DNA of 64,000 nt from Moringa oleifera (Eukaryota > Streptophyta > Magnoliopsida > Brassicales > Moringaceae), in NCBI GenBank assembly GCA_021397835.1, contig JAJFZO010000724.1:2207001-2271000 (forward strand), given 5' to 3'. This document shows, one piece after another, positions 45,050 to 54,494 of the stretch. The position numbers and the translations under genes were made by a program. A model generated the notes under the pieces. That model ran no database searches. It was not told the DNA's origin and was given only the letters and a program-made list of their open reading frames with translations. Position 1 is the first letter of the stretch, and each line of letters starts with the position of its first letter.

Positions 45050-48000
45050 TCAAACCCACAATCCTTCATCATTGTCTCGAGCATATGTAAGATGATGCTC
45101 GTTCATTTGGTCAAATAAATCAGCAGGTGGCAAATTATTACAAAAAGACATGTGCTCCACACTAATATCGCACAAATCATCATCTTCATCATAGTCTTAT
45201 AGAGGTGTTGACAGTACTATAGACCATTTGGTATAAACTGGATCTTTAATGTAAAATACTTGTCTTGCTTGTGAAGCCAATATAAATTGATCATTCCTAT
45301 GTCCAATCCGATTGAGATCAACTAGCACAACTCCTAGATCATCAACTTTAACACTGCTACTATTCTCAATCCAATCACATTTGAAAATTGGAACTCTGAA
45401 AGTTGTATAATCTAGTTCTCATATTTCTTGTATAACTCCATAGAATGATAAATCACCATATATTGGATTTTTATCCTTAGCACTGGAGATTTGCATGGTG
45501 TTAGCAACTAGAGTGACACCACTATTTTGATGGATCCTTGAGTTATCTCATTGCTTTATGTAAAAGTGACAACCGTTGATGATATATCCAGGATACTTGA
45601 TTATTATGGATCGAGGACCATGGGCAAGCCATCGTAGTGTTGATGAGACATTATGATTGGATAATAAAAGTTCATTCTCAATCTATATCATAACATATAT
45701 TAGATGAACCATATTAAAAATAAATTTAATGTCTAGGCAACAATAAGTATTCTTACCCGTGTACGTAACCAATTACTTAAGGTTCGATTTTGTTCATCAT
45801 GTAACCATTTGAGTCGTTTTGACTTGATAGAATTGTCGACCCTTAACTGATTTAAATGCTCACTGCATGTTAAGAATAAATCATCAAACAATAATTCAAA
45901 TATTATTTCATATAATAATAAACTATGAGTCATAAAATTTAATTACCTTATATATGGTTAAACTTCACTCGTATTCATCAAAACATACAAGTGCGCTTGA
46001 TGAAGGAGGACATTATCAGCTTTCTCAATAGTTCCACTAGTTAGAGCTTTTCTATTCCGAGTTGAATGACCAAATACATTCTTTCGTAGGGGAATTCCAA
46101 TAATATTCATACCAAATAAATAGTCAACGCAGAATTCTAATGCCTCTTCTATAATGTACGACTCAGCAATACTACCCTCAGGTCTATTATGATTTCAAAC
46201 ATAACCCTTTAACACTTTTATGTATCTTTCAAATGGGTACATCCACCGTAAATACACGGGACCACATAATTTTACTTCTCTGATAAGATGAACTGTGAGG
46301 TAGACCATATTATCAAAAAAGCTGAGAAGAAAGTACTTCTCAAGCAAGTAAAGTGTTATGACAAGTTCGTTTTGAATTCCATCTAACTTTGACACGTCCA
46401 CCACCTTTTGGCATAACAAATTGAAGAACATGCAAAGTTTGATAAGAGCATATCTAACATGTTTGGGTAGCACACCTCGTAAAGCAATAGGCAAAAGTTG
46501 TTGCATTAGGATGTGACAATCAAGCGACTTCAACCCATATAGTTTCAAGTCGTCCATGGATACTAGATTTCTGATGTTTGAAGAATACCCATCCGGGACC
46601 TTAATCTCACTGAAAACTTTACAGATTATTTTTTTTCTTCCTTAGATAAAGTGTAGCATGCAGGTGGTAGAAATGTATGATTACCGTGAACTTGTGGTTC
46701 CAACTCAGACCTTAACCCCATGTCTTTCAAATCCATTCTTGAAGCTAATCTGTCTTTAGATTTTCTTGGAATATTAAGCAATGTCCCAAGAAGACTATCA
46801 CAAATATTTTTTTCAATGTGCATGACATCTAGAATATGTCTGATATGCATGGACTTCCAATATGATAAATCAAAGAAAATAGACCTCTTTTTCCAGCACT
46901 ATGTAACAACATCTTCTTTACCCATTGTACTTCATTTTTTCAACTTTCCCCATGAATTTACTAAACATTGAACTTTGTAAAAGACTTCTTTACTGCTTAA
47001 TGGTTGGGAAGCAATTCTGAATTCTTGTTCACCATTGAAGGCCTTTTTCTGTCTGTGGTAAGGATGCCGTGGTAAGAATCTCTTGTGTCCAACATATGAC
47101 ATTTTTTTACTATATTTTAAATGACTAGCTTGGGTGTTCTCAGCACAGATAGGACAAGCATAATACCTTTTAACAGTGCAACCAGATAAATTATCATATG
47201 CAGGAAAACCATTGATTGTCCATAACAAAATAGCTTTCAAGTTGAATGACCCATTACGGTACGCATCATGTACTTTTACACTTGTGTCCTATAACATTTT
47301 TAAGTCTTCTATAAGTAGAGCTAAGTAGATATCGATATCATTACCAGGTTGTTTAGGACTTGATATTAGTAACGTCAACATCATGAACTTTCTCTTCATT
47401 GTTAACCATGGCGGTAAATTATAGTTCACCATAATCACCGGCCAACAACTATATCGATTACTCAATGTACTATACAGATTAATCCCATCTGTTGATATAG
47501 CAAGCTTTAAGTTTCTTGGCTCTGAAGCAAAGTCTGGTCACATGTAGTCAACCAATTTCCATGATGGTGTATCCGATAGATGCCTTAACTGACCATCAAT
47601 TTCTCTTTTATTTGAATGCCATGTAAGGTGTTTTGATATTTTAGAACTTTTGAACATTCTTCTAAATCTTGCTATTGGTGGAAAATACCATAACACCTTA
47701 GCATGCACATCAGTCTTTATTTTGTTACCGTTTTCCATTACTTTCCATCTTGAAAGTCTACAAGTTGGACATTGAATGTCATCCTGAAACTCGTTTCGAT
47801 ATAATATGCAATCATTTAGACAGACATGAATCTTTTGATACTCCATCCCTAATGCATTCAATGTTTTCTTGGCATCATACATGGATGTAGGCATTTCATT
47901 ATTATCAGACAAAATTTCGGCAATCAAATTTAAAAGATAACTGAAGCTTTGATCGGACCAACCATATTTTACCTTCAAATTGTACAATTTAACTGGAGTA

Positions 48001-48425
48001 GATAATTTAGTAAACTTCATTGATCTAGAGTACAAAGGTTTCTCAGCATCACAAAGTAATCTTTCAAAGTGGTTAGGATTACTATCATACTCTGCAAATG
48101 CCTCTTGTACCATTTCTACAGTGTTATCAACTTCTTCGATGTGTTCTACCTCCCTAACAACTTTAGCATTCTTACTAATAGAAGACCTAACAATACCGAT
48201 TTCTCTAGGCCATATCCAGCTTTGATAGCTGTTATCAACTCCATGTATATATAAATGATTCCGTATCTCATATAAGGTATAACGCTTCATGTTGCCACAT
48301 TTAATACATGGACACCGGACTAATTCAGGGTTATCACTATTCTGAACAGCATAATCTAAAAAGTTATTCACCCTTACATCATATGCCTCTGATCTTCTAT
48401 CAGCAAACATCCAAGTTTTATCCAT
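45050..48425 (-). pseudogene. TNP2-type CACTA transposase, broken by stops
   Basis: It opens at ATG 48425. A Transposase-associated domain covers residues 1-75 (MDKTWMFADRR, RCPCIKC, RNHLYIHG, SYQSWIWP). The tnp2 domain follows: LNALGMEYQKIHVCLNDCIL, CPTCRLSRWK, WYFPPIARFRRMF, LTWHSNKREIDGQLRH, then FASEPRNLKLAISTDGINLY, LLWTINGFPAYDNLSGC, LDVMHIEKNICDSLLGTLLN, and the DUF4218 part (LPIALRGVLPKHVRYALIKL, CGPVYLRWMYPFERYIK). A DUF4216 part ends the gene at TGA 45050. At least five nonsense codons occur, for example TGA for the expected Arg before PDFASEP and after KGYV. This enzyme would bind CACTA ends and cut and rejoin the DNA. Confidence 0.92.
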
Positions 48426-48840
48426 TTTGAAATTTAAAAGACATTTAATTATTTACTTTTCATATAATTAATTAATTATGTATTTAAAATTTAACTAAAT
48501 ATATTAATTTATATTAACAATGAAATCAATATAATTAAATTTGATAAAATATACCAATTAATCTTACGTAAAAAAATTAATTCAACCATAAATTCATCTA
48601 CACCTAATATATAATTAATTTATCAAAATATAAATTTATCTAATTAAAATTTAGATTAATTTATCAATTAATCTAAAAATCTTAATAATTATGAAATAAT
48701 AAATATATCAATATATATCCATTCATATCAAATATGTTCATCAAAATATTCTAATGAAAAAAAACTAAAATTTCATCAATTAATAACAATTCATCTAACA
48801 CAATTAATAAAAAACTTCTCAAAATATAAATTCATCTACC

Positions 48841-49400
48841 TGGACAGAGAACAAAGAGATGACCGAAAAGGTTGTCAGCAGCTACCCCAGCTGGTTCTGG
48901 ATGGACAGCAGAGAGGAGAATGGTAGGAGAAAGGCTGGCTGTGCAATTGCTTTTGGACAGAGGATAAAAAAGAAAGGGCAGGAATGGCTGCCAGCAACTA
49001 TCCTCAGCTGCTTCTAGGCGGACAGCAAACAGGGGAATGGCCAGAGAATGGCTGGCTGTGTGGACAAAGACTAAAACAGAGAGGGCCGAAAAGGCTGCCA
49101 GCAGCTATCCCAGCTACTTTTGGACGGACAGCAGACAGGGGAATGGTCGGAGAATGGCTGATTGTGTGGACAGAGACCAAAACAGAGAGGGCCAAAAAAG
49201 GCTGCCAGTAGCTACCCCAGCTGCTTTTGGACGGACTGTAGACAGGAGAATGGCCGGAGAATGGCTGGCTGTGCGAACAGAGACCAAAGGAGAGGGTCAA
49301 AAAGGCTGCCAACAATTACCCCAGCTGGTTCTGGATGAACAGTAGACAGGACAATGGCCGGAGAATGGATGGCTGGCTATGCAGCTGCTTCTGGACAGTC
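48841..49400. repeat. ~106-bp tandem repeat inside the CACTA element
   Basis: Five copies with the phrase CAGCT(G/A)(C/G)TTCTGGA at about 48888, 49005, 49111, 49218 and 49322, so the period is 104-117 bases. Each unit also contains GGAATGGCCGGAGAATGGCTG and GAGGGCC(G/A)AAAAGGCTGCCAG. The repeat is GC-rich compared with everything around it and lies upstream of the TNP2 gene. The open frames in it are by-products of the repeat. Confidence 0.9.
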
Positions 49401-49519
49401 TGTGAAGAGGAGAATTCTGACCTAGAGAGAAAAAATTTTATGGGATGTTATGGCAGGCTCTGGAAAACAATTTAAGATCCCAACCTTAAAAAGGAAGGTA
49501 GCATATCTTTCAACATCAG

Positions 49520-49975
49520 TTATTCCATAACTGGCGTTGAAGGTTCACATTCTTTGGTCGTTAACACCAGTTATTCTAGAACTGGCATTGAAGGTTCACA
49601 TTCTTTGGTCTTCAATGCAAGTTCTCATGTGCTGACTTTTGTGCAGGAGTATGTCCAATGTGTGGCTCTGTAACCAGCCATTGCTGCTGTAACACAGCCA
49701 TTGTTGCTGCTTCTTCCACCAGCAGCAGCAGTCCTTGCTGCAGCTGTAAGCAGCAGCTGCTATAATCCAGCCACTGCTGCTGCTTCTTGCAGCAGCGATG
49801 GCTGCTTACAACTGCAGCAAGGATTATTGCTGTTGCTGCAAGAAGCAGCAGCAAAGGCTGCTGCTATAACCCAGCCATTCCTACTGCTTCTTGCAGCAGC
49901 AGCAGTCCTTACTGCAGCTGTAAGGAGCCATCGCTGCTGCAAGAAGCAGCAGCAACGCCAGTTCTTCAAGAACAC
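49520..49975. repeat. CACTA subterminal GCTGCTGC hairpin array, copy 1
   Basis: A leader (CAGTTATTCTAGAACTGGCATTG, GGTTCACATTCTTTGGTC, then TGTGGCTCTGTAACCAGCC) precedes repeated hairpins built from GCTGCTGCTTCTTGCAGCAGC in both orientations with CAGTCCTTGCTGCAGCTGTAAG spacers. The whole array recurs at 50925-51660. Confidence 0.85.
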
Positions 49976-50031
49976 AAGCACACATTTATATGTGGAACTT
50001 TGTAGATTTTTTTTTTGGTTGAATTTTGTAG

Positions 50032-50800
50032 GTTGCTCAAGTTTGTTCTAGCTGTGGTGTGAACATGGGAGATTATTTTTGCAACATTTGTAAATTCTTT
50101 GATGATGATGTAAGATGATTAGTTCCAGTCAACTTGTGATTAAGATGATGTAAAGTAGAAATTTCTACAATTGAGATGCCTAGGTCTTTTTTGAGTTCTA
50201 GTATTTGAAACCATGTGGTGATGGTAAATTGCAGACCTCAAAGAGACAGTTCCAGTGCGATGATTGTGGAATTTGTGGATTTATTCATTTCATGTGTACA
50301 TTAACTGTTTTCAGCTATTCGAGTATGCACCTTATGTCAAATGATTCATTGTTCTTGTCTAAATTTTTATTTTCAAAGTTGGTGGTCTTGACCAGTTCTT
50401 TCACTGTCAGAAGTGTGATATGTAGTTTTATCATCTAGATATTTTATTTTAGGATTTTTTTTACCTCAATGTAAAAGCATTATTTTTCCTCACTCAACCG
50501 TATCAACTTCTATAAATATCCACATGTTTTGGTCTTTTGGTGACCTGTGAAAATCAAATTTTTGAAACATGATCTTTCTTGTGATAATATTTTAAGCTTT
50601 ATGACTTTCAAATATAACGTATAGTTGATTTGGATGATAATTCTAGCTGTCGGTTTAATTATGCATAAAAATTATTTCATTATGGTTTCGCCACTATGCA
50701 TAGAGTTTTGTTCCAACACCTGTACTAAGGAAACTCTTCTTGCATCTTCAACGGAGCAACGTCCACCCCTTTTCTGTACTTTTAGTCAAGTTTTCGTATT
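50032..50800 (+). pseudogene. Captured CHY-zinc-finger E3 ligase gene fragment (RCHY1/MIEL1-like)
   Basis: The first exon-like piece (50032-50109) reads VAQVCSSCGVNMGDYFCNIC KFFDDD and is followed at once by GTAAGA, a splice donor; TTTTGTAG stands before it. A second piece after a CAG acceptor at 50235 reads TSKRQFQCDDCGICG. A third, after an AAAG acceptor near 50378, reads VGGLDQFFHCQKC and then a stop. A weak fourth similarity lies near 50720-50780. In RCHY1-type proteins these pieces are consecutive: the CHY/CTCHY zinc-binding region that precedes the RING finger. The fragment keeps intron positions, so genomic DNA was captured. It lies opposite to the transposase genes and between two copies of the hairpin array. 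No complete protein can be made. Confidence 0.85.
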
Positions 50801-50924
50801 TGGATGATATTTTTCTTTCCTCTTTTTCCTCCTCTTTTTTTTTTTTTAATTTTGTTGTTCATTTCATATTTGTTTCCCTTCCCTAATGTTTTGCAATAGC
50901 ACAGGATCTTGCTATGTGGTGAGT

Positions 50925-51660
50925 CTGCGCAATTCCATAACTGGCCTTGAAGGTTCACATTTTATGGTCTTCAACGCCAGTTATTCCAGAACTGGTGTTG
51001 AAGGTTCACATTCTATGGTCTTCAACGCAAGTTCTCATGTGCAGACTTTTGTGCAGAAGCATGTGCGATGTGTGGCTCTGTATCCAGCCATTGTTGCTGC
51101 AAGAAGCAGCAGCAACGACTGCTGCTGTAACACAGCCATTGCTGCTGCTTCTTACAGCAGCAGCAGCAATCCTTGCTGCAGTTGTAAGTAGCCGTCGCTG
51201 CTGCAAGAAGTAACAGCAAGCAGCAGCTACTGTAATCCAGCCATTGCTGCTGCTTCTTGCAGCAACAATAGCAATCCTTGCTAAAGCTATAAGCAGCCAT
51301 CGCTGCTGCAAGAAGTAGCAGCGATGACTGCTGCTGTAACCCAGCCATTGCTGCTGCTTCTTGCAGCAGCAGCAGTCCTTGCTGTAACCATCACTGCTGA
51401 TTTTGGCCTTTGACGCCAGTTCTTCAAGAACTGACGTTAAATCCAGCCATTGCTGCTGCTCTTATAGCAACAGCAGCAGTCCTTGCTACAGTTGTAAGTA
51501 GCCATCGCTGCTGCAAGAAGATGCAGCAACGACTGCTACTGTAACCCAGCCATTGTTGCTACTTTTTACAGCAGCAGCAGCAGCAGTCCTTGCTACAGCT
51601 GTAAGCAACCATCGCTGCTGCAAGAAGCAGCAGCAATGGCTGGCCTTTGACGCCAGTTCT
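50925..51660. repeat. CACTA subterminal GCTGCTGC hairpin array, copy 2
   Basis: It repeats the leader at 49520 (CCAGAACTGGTGTTGAAGG, GTTCACATTCTATGGTC, GTGTGGCTCTGTATCCAGCC) and then about eight hairpin units alternating GCTGCTGCTTCTTGCAGCAGC with its reverse complement. Units near 51410 and 51650 add TTGACGCCAGTTCTTCAAGA. Translated, the array gives artificial Ala-, Leu-, Ser- and Cys-rich frames on both strands. Confidence 0.85.
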
Positions 51661-51895
51661 TCAAGAACTGGTATCAAAGGCTTTATGTTTAACGTCAGTT
51701 CGTTGAGAACTGACGTTAAATGTTTAATTCATAAGTTTTTTAACGTCAGTTCTTCTTTAATTGGTGTTAAAACCCTTACTTTTAATGACAGTTTTGGAAT
51801 AACTGTCATCAAAAATGTTAATAAATCTTTTGATGATAGTTTTTTGAATAACTATTATTAAATTGATGTCAATTATTATAATTTTTGTAATAGTA
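51660..51895. repeat. CACTA right terminal and subterminal repeats
   Basis: Palindromic units such as TAACGTCAGTTCGTTGAGAA followed by CTGACGTTAAA, then AATGACAGTTTTGGAATAAC followed by TGTCATCAAAA, approach the right terminus. They share the CTG(A/T)CGTTAAA core with the left end in inverted order. Confidence 0.85.
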
Positions 51896-52129
51896 TCCAG
51901 TTGATGACACGAGCTGGATTCATATTTTTAAGAACAAAAGATACTGGAAGTCTCCCTTTCAGAACTTACTGAGATATTTAGCATACTAGGAATCAGATAT
52001 TCCATGAGAACTACTATATAATTCTAGAGATAGTGGCTCAGATAGCTAAAAGAAAGGTTGCAAAACTAAGGGAAGTTATAGAGAATCAGTAGACTCAGAC
52101 AGTCCAAGCATAATGGTGAAAGACAGAAA

Positions 52130-52528
52130 CAGGCTACTTTGGGCATTTTCATTAGGAATGCTTCAGGCCAAATAGTAGCTAGTGTAGCGAAAAAGGTTTA
52201 GTAGGGTAGAATAGTCCTTCAGAGTAAAATGTTGGCTGCCAAGCAGGGCTTGCTAGTGGCTGACAGATTCAATCACACGCATGTATATGTGGAAATTGAC
52301 TGCCTCCAAGCTATACATGAAATCCAGCAGAGAAACGGCATTTTATTTGATTGGGAAGTATTCGTGTTGACATCAATTCATTGGCTATGCAAGGTGCATG
52401 CTACCCCTTTCAATATATCCCCAGAGGGTCCGATGAGCTTGCACATAGATTGTCTAAATGTCTGGTATTATAGGCAATCGGGTGTGGGTGAATTCTCTTC
52501 CTATAAATGTAATCTGGATTTTCATTGA
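52130..52528 (+). pseudogene. LINE C-terminal RNase H fragment
   Basis: The reading GIFIRNASGQIVASVAKKV, then a TAG, then SKMLAAKQGLLVADRFNHTH and VYVEIDCLQAIHEIQQ matches the plant LINE RNase H (GxVxRxxxGxxLxA, AExxAxxxGLxLA, xxVExDCLxVV). The final His/Asp region is degraded (PMSLHIDCLNVWYY for the usual NxxAHxLA). Confidence 0.82.
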
Positions 52529-53934
52529 CATTAGTAGGATTCAACTTTTCATTTTTTTAAAAAGAAAAAATCTGTTTACCCTAGAGTTGATCACTACATT
52601 GTTTTAGCATTATTAAATCTAGTGCCACAATTTTTTTTTATGCAATTTTATGAAACAAAGGATATGACAAGGTTTTTAACTTAATTTTATGATGTAAGAG
52701 ATGTAAAAAATTCTTGATGTAATTTTATCACATAAAAAGGTTTTATTAGTTAAACATTTTCATATACACTCTCAGATTACTTGTTAATGATGTTCTTAAG
52801 CCCCCAAAATTAGCTCATAAAATTTTTGATATTTTTTAATTTTTTATTACAAATAATTCATCCAAGTATTAGCCAAAATGTCACAAAATGTTTTTTTTTC
52901 TCAACATGGACATGGTTAATTAATTTTTAAGTTTTTTTACAAATAATTTTTTTAGTACTTAAATTTATATAAATATTTGCACATACAATAAACAATGCCA
53001 CTATAAATTATAAGGTAAAACTCTATAAACCTTGATGTTTACCTTATATTACCAATCAAACTTTCATGTTCAAAAAATAATAAATAGAACCTTAATGTTT
53101 CAATTTAATTCAAATTAGATCTTAGCTCAACTGATTATAAAAAATTAAAAGTATTTTTATTGTTAAAATACCTCAAAAATAATTTAAATGAATTATTAAC
53201 TTTATTTCATGTTCATCTTTTAAATTTAATAAATTTTTAATAAAAAATATATTTATTATGATTTTTTTAAAATTTAATATTATAAATTTAAAAATATATA
53301 TTTTCAGTATTTAAAAGATTTGGAAACTTTTGTGATGATTTTTTGAATATTTATTTATATCTATGAAATTTCAAGTCAAAATTTTTTGTGCAAAATTTTC
53401 AGTTTGAATATCCAATTTTTTTGATAAAATTCAATTTAATCAAATTTATAAATTAAAGTTCAATTTATTATTTTTTAAACATAAATATTTCATCAATAAT
53501 ATAGAGTAAACATTAAAATTTTGTAAGATCTTTTCTCTAAATTATATATGTTTTAGTTTGCAAATTGCAAGCACATGCATAAAGTACTATAAATTAATTG
53601 CAATTAAACAATTACTGTTTTTATTTTTGTTAATTGTTTCCAACACTATCAACTTGAGAGTCTAAAAATAAGTTAAATTCATTTTAATATTAAAGAACAA
53701 AATTGCAATTCGGAATCACATTAAGAGAATTATTAATAATGATTTCAACTATTGTAACACTGTTTAAAAAGAATGTAATCCAATTAAAAGTTAACTAAAA
53801 TATAACCGAAAATTAGAAATGAAGATGAGTCCTTGATGGACGACCTTACAGAATTTAAATGTTACATCTTGATGATAAAAAATATCGATTTTGAGCACAA
53901 CTCAATTACAAGAGAATCTTACCCACACTAAACA

Positions 53935-54490
53935 AATGAGATAAACAACCCACTAACACTGAAATTTTGAATAGTCCTAAGCTCAGAGATCATATCTCTA
54001 GGCAAAGTTAAGAAAAAAAAATCTGAAGCAAAAGGCTGAAACTCTCGTAAGCATCCTAGAGGTAATTAACCACAGGGATATCCATATCCCTGGAAAGCAT
54101 ATTCCAGCCATTCAACCTTCTTGCTTCAATTATTTAGTTTTTTTAAATAAAAATTATGTTAAAGTGAAAATTAACAAATCATATTCAGTAAAAGCTATCA
54201 ATATAAAATGGCAAAACATTTGTGGGCTCTAGTAGGATATCCATGATAAAGATAAAGTTGTCAGTATAAATGGGATAAGATCAAAATAATAATAATAATT
54301 ATCAGCACATATAAAATGTTTGTCAGTTTCGACTTGTCTTGTTGATTATGAATGAAGATTCTACCATTACTTTCACGTTGCCAACTTTTTGGTAGGCATG
54401 CTTGGCTGGCACATGCATGACCATTACAAAATTTTAAAACTTTTGGTTGGCACGCTTAGGTGGCACATGCATGAATGTTATCCATTGTAA
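53935..54490 (+). promoter_or_regulatory. Kunitz upstream module (block B), split promoter
   Basis: The copy of 15360-15930. It retains both CATGCATG octamers (54412-54419 and 54466-54473) in the same roughly 60-bp tandem duplication, so that duplication is older than the blocks. Confidence 0.6.
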
Positions 54491-54494
54491 AATT

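Larger units (their letters stand above)
41097..51895 (-). mobile_element. CACTA (En/Spm) DNA transposon, 10.8 kb, nested in the LINE
   Basis: The left terminus is CACTACTATAAATAAAAG at 41097. The right terminus, read on the other strand, is TACTATTACAAAAATTATAA ending at 51895, with the first C changed to T. Both ends are flanked by TCC (41094-41096 and 51896-51898), the 3-bp target duplication typical of this superfamily. Subterminal inverted repeats fill both ends. Two transposase-type genes lie on the - strand and a captured host gene fragment on the + strand. Nonsense codons and a mutated terminus suggest that it can no longer move by itself. Confidence 0.93.
36180..52560 (+). mobile_element. 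Decayed plant L1-type LINE, interrupted by a CACTA element
   Basis: The left part is 36180-41096 and the right part 51899-52560; 41097-51895 is the nested CACTA element. The order is an ORF1-like region, endonuclease, reverse transcriptase, zf-RVT region and a C-terminal RNase H, as in plant L1 elements. Stops and frameshifts occur throughout. An A-rich tail (TTTAAAAAGAAAAAATCTG) lies near 52555 and meets the start of block B. The exact 5' edge is uncertain. Confidence 0.85.

Noticed and set aside
48984..49345. Open frames of 75-103 codons on both strands
   Set aside because: They follow the 106-bp repeat and change frame with its length variants, so they reflect the repeat and not a gene.
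49700..50005. Long Ala/Leu/Ser/Cys-rich open frames on both strands (also 50886-51350)
   Set aside because: They are translations of the GCTGCTGC hairpin array. Several overlapping frames on both strands stay open because the repeat lacks stops, and none has a plausible start context or domain.
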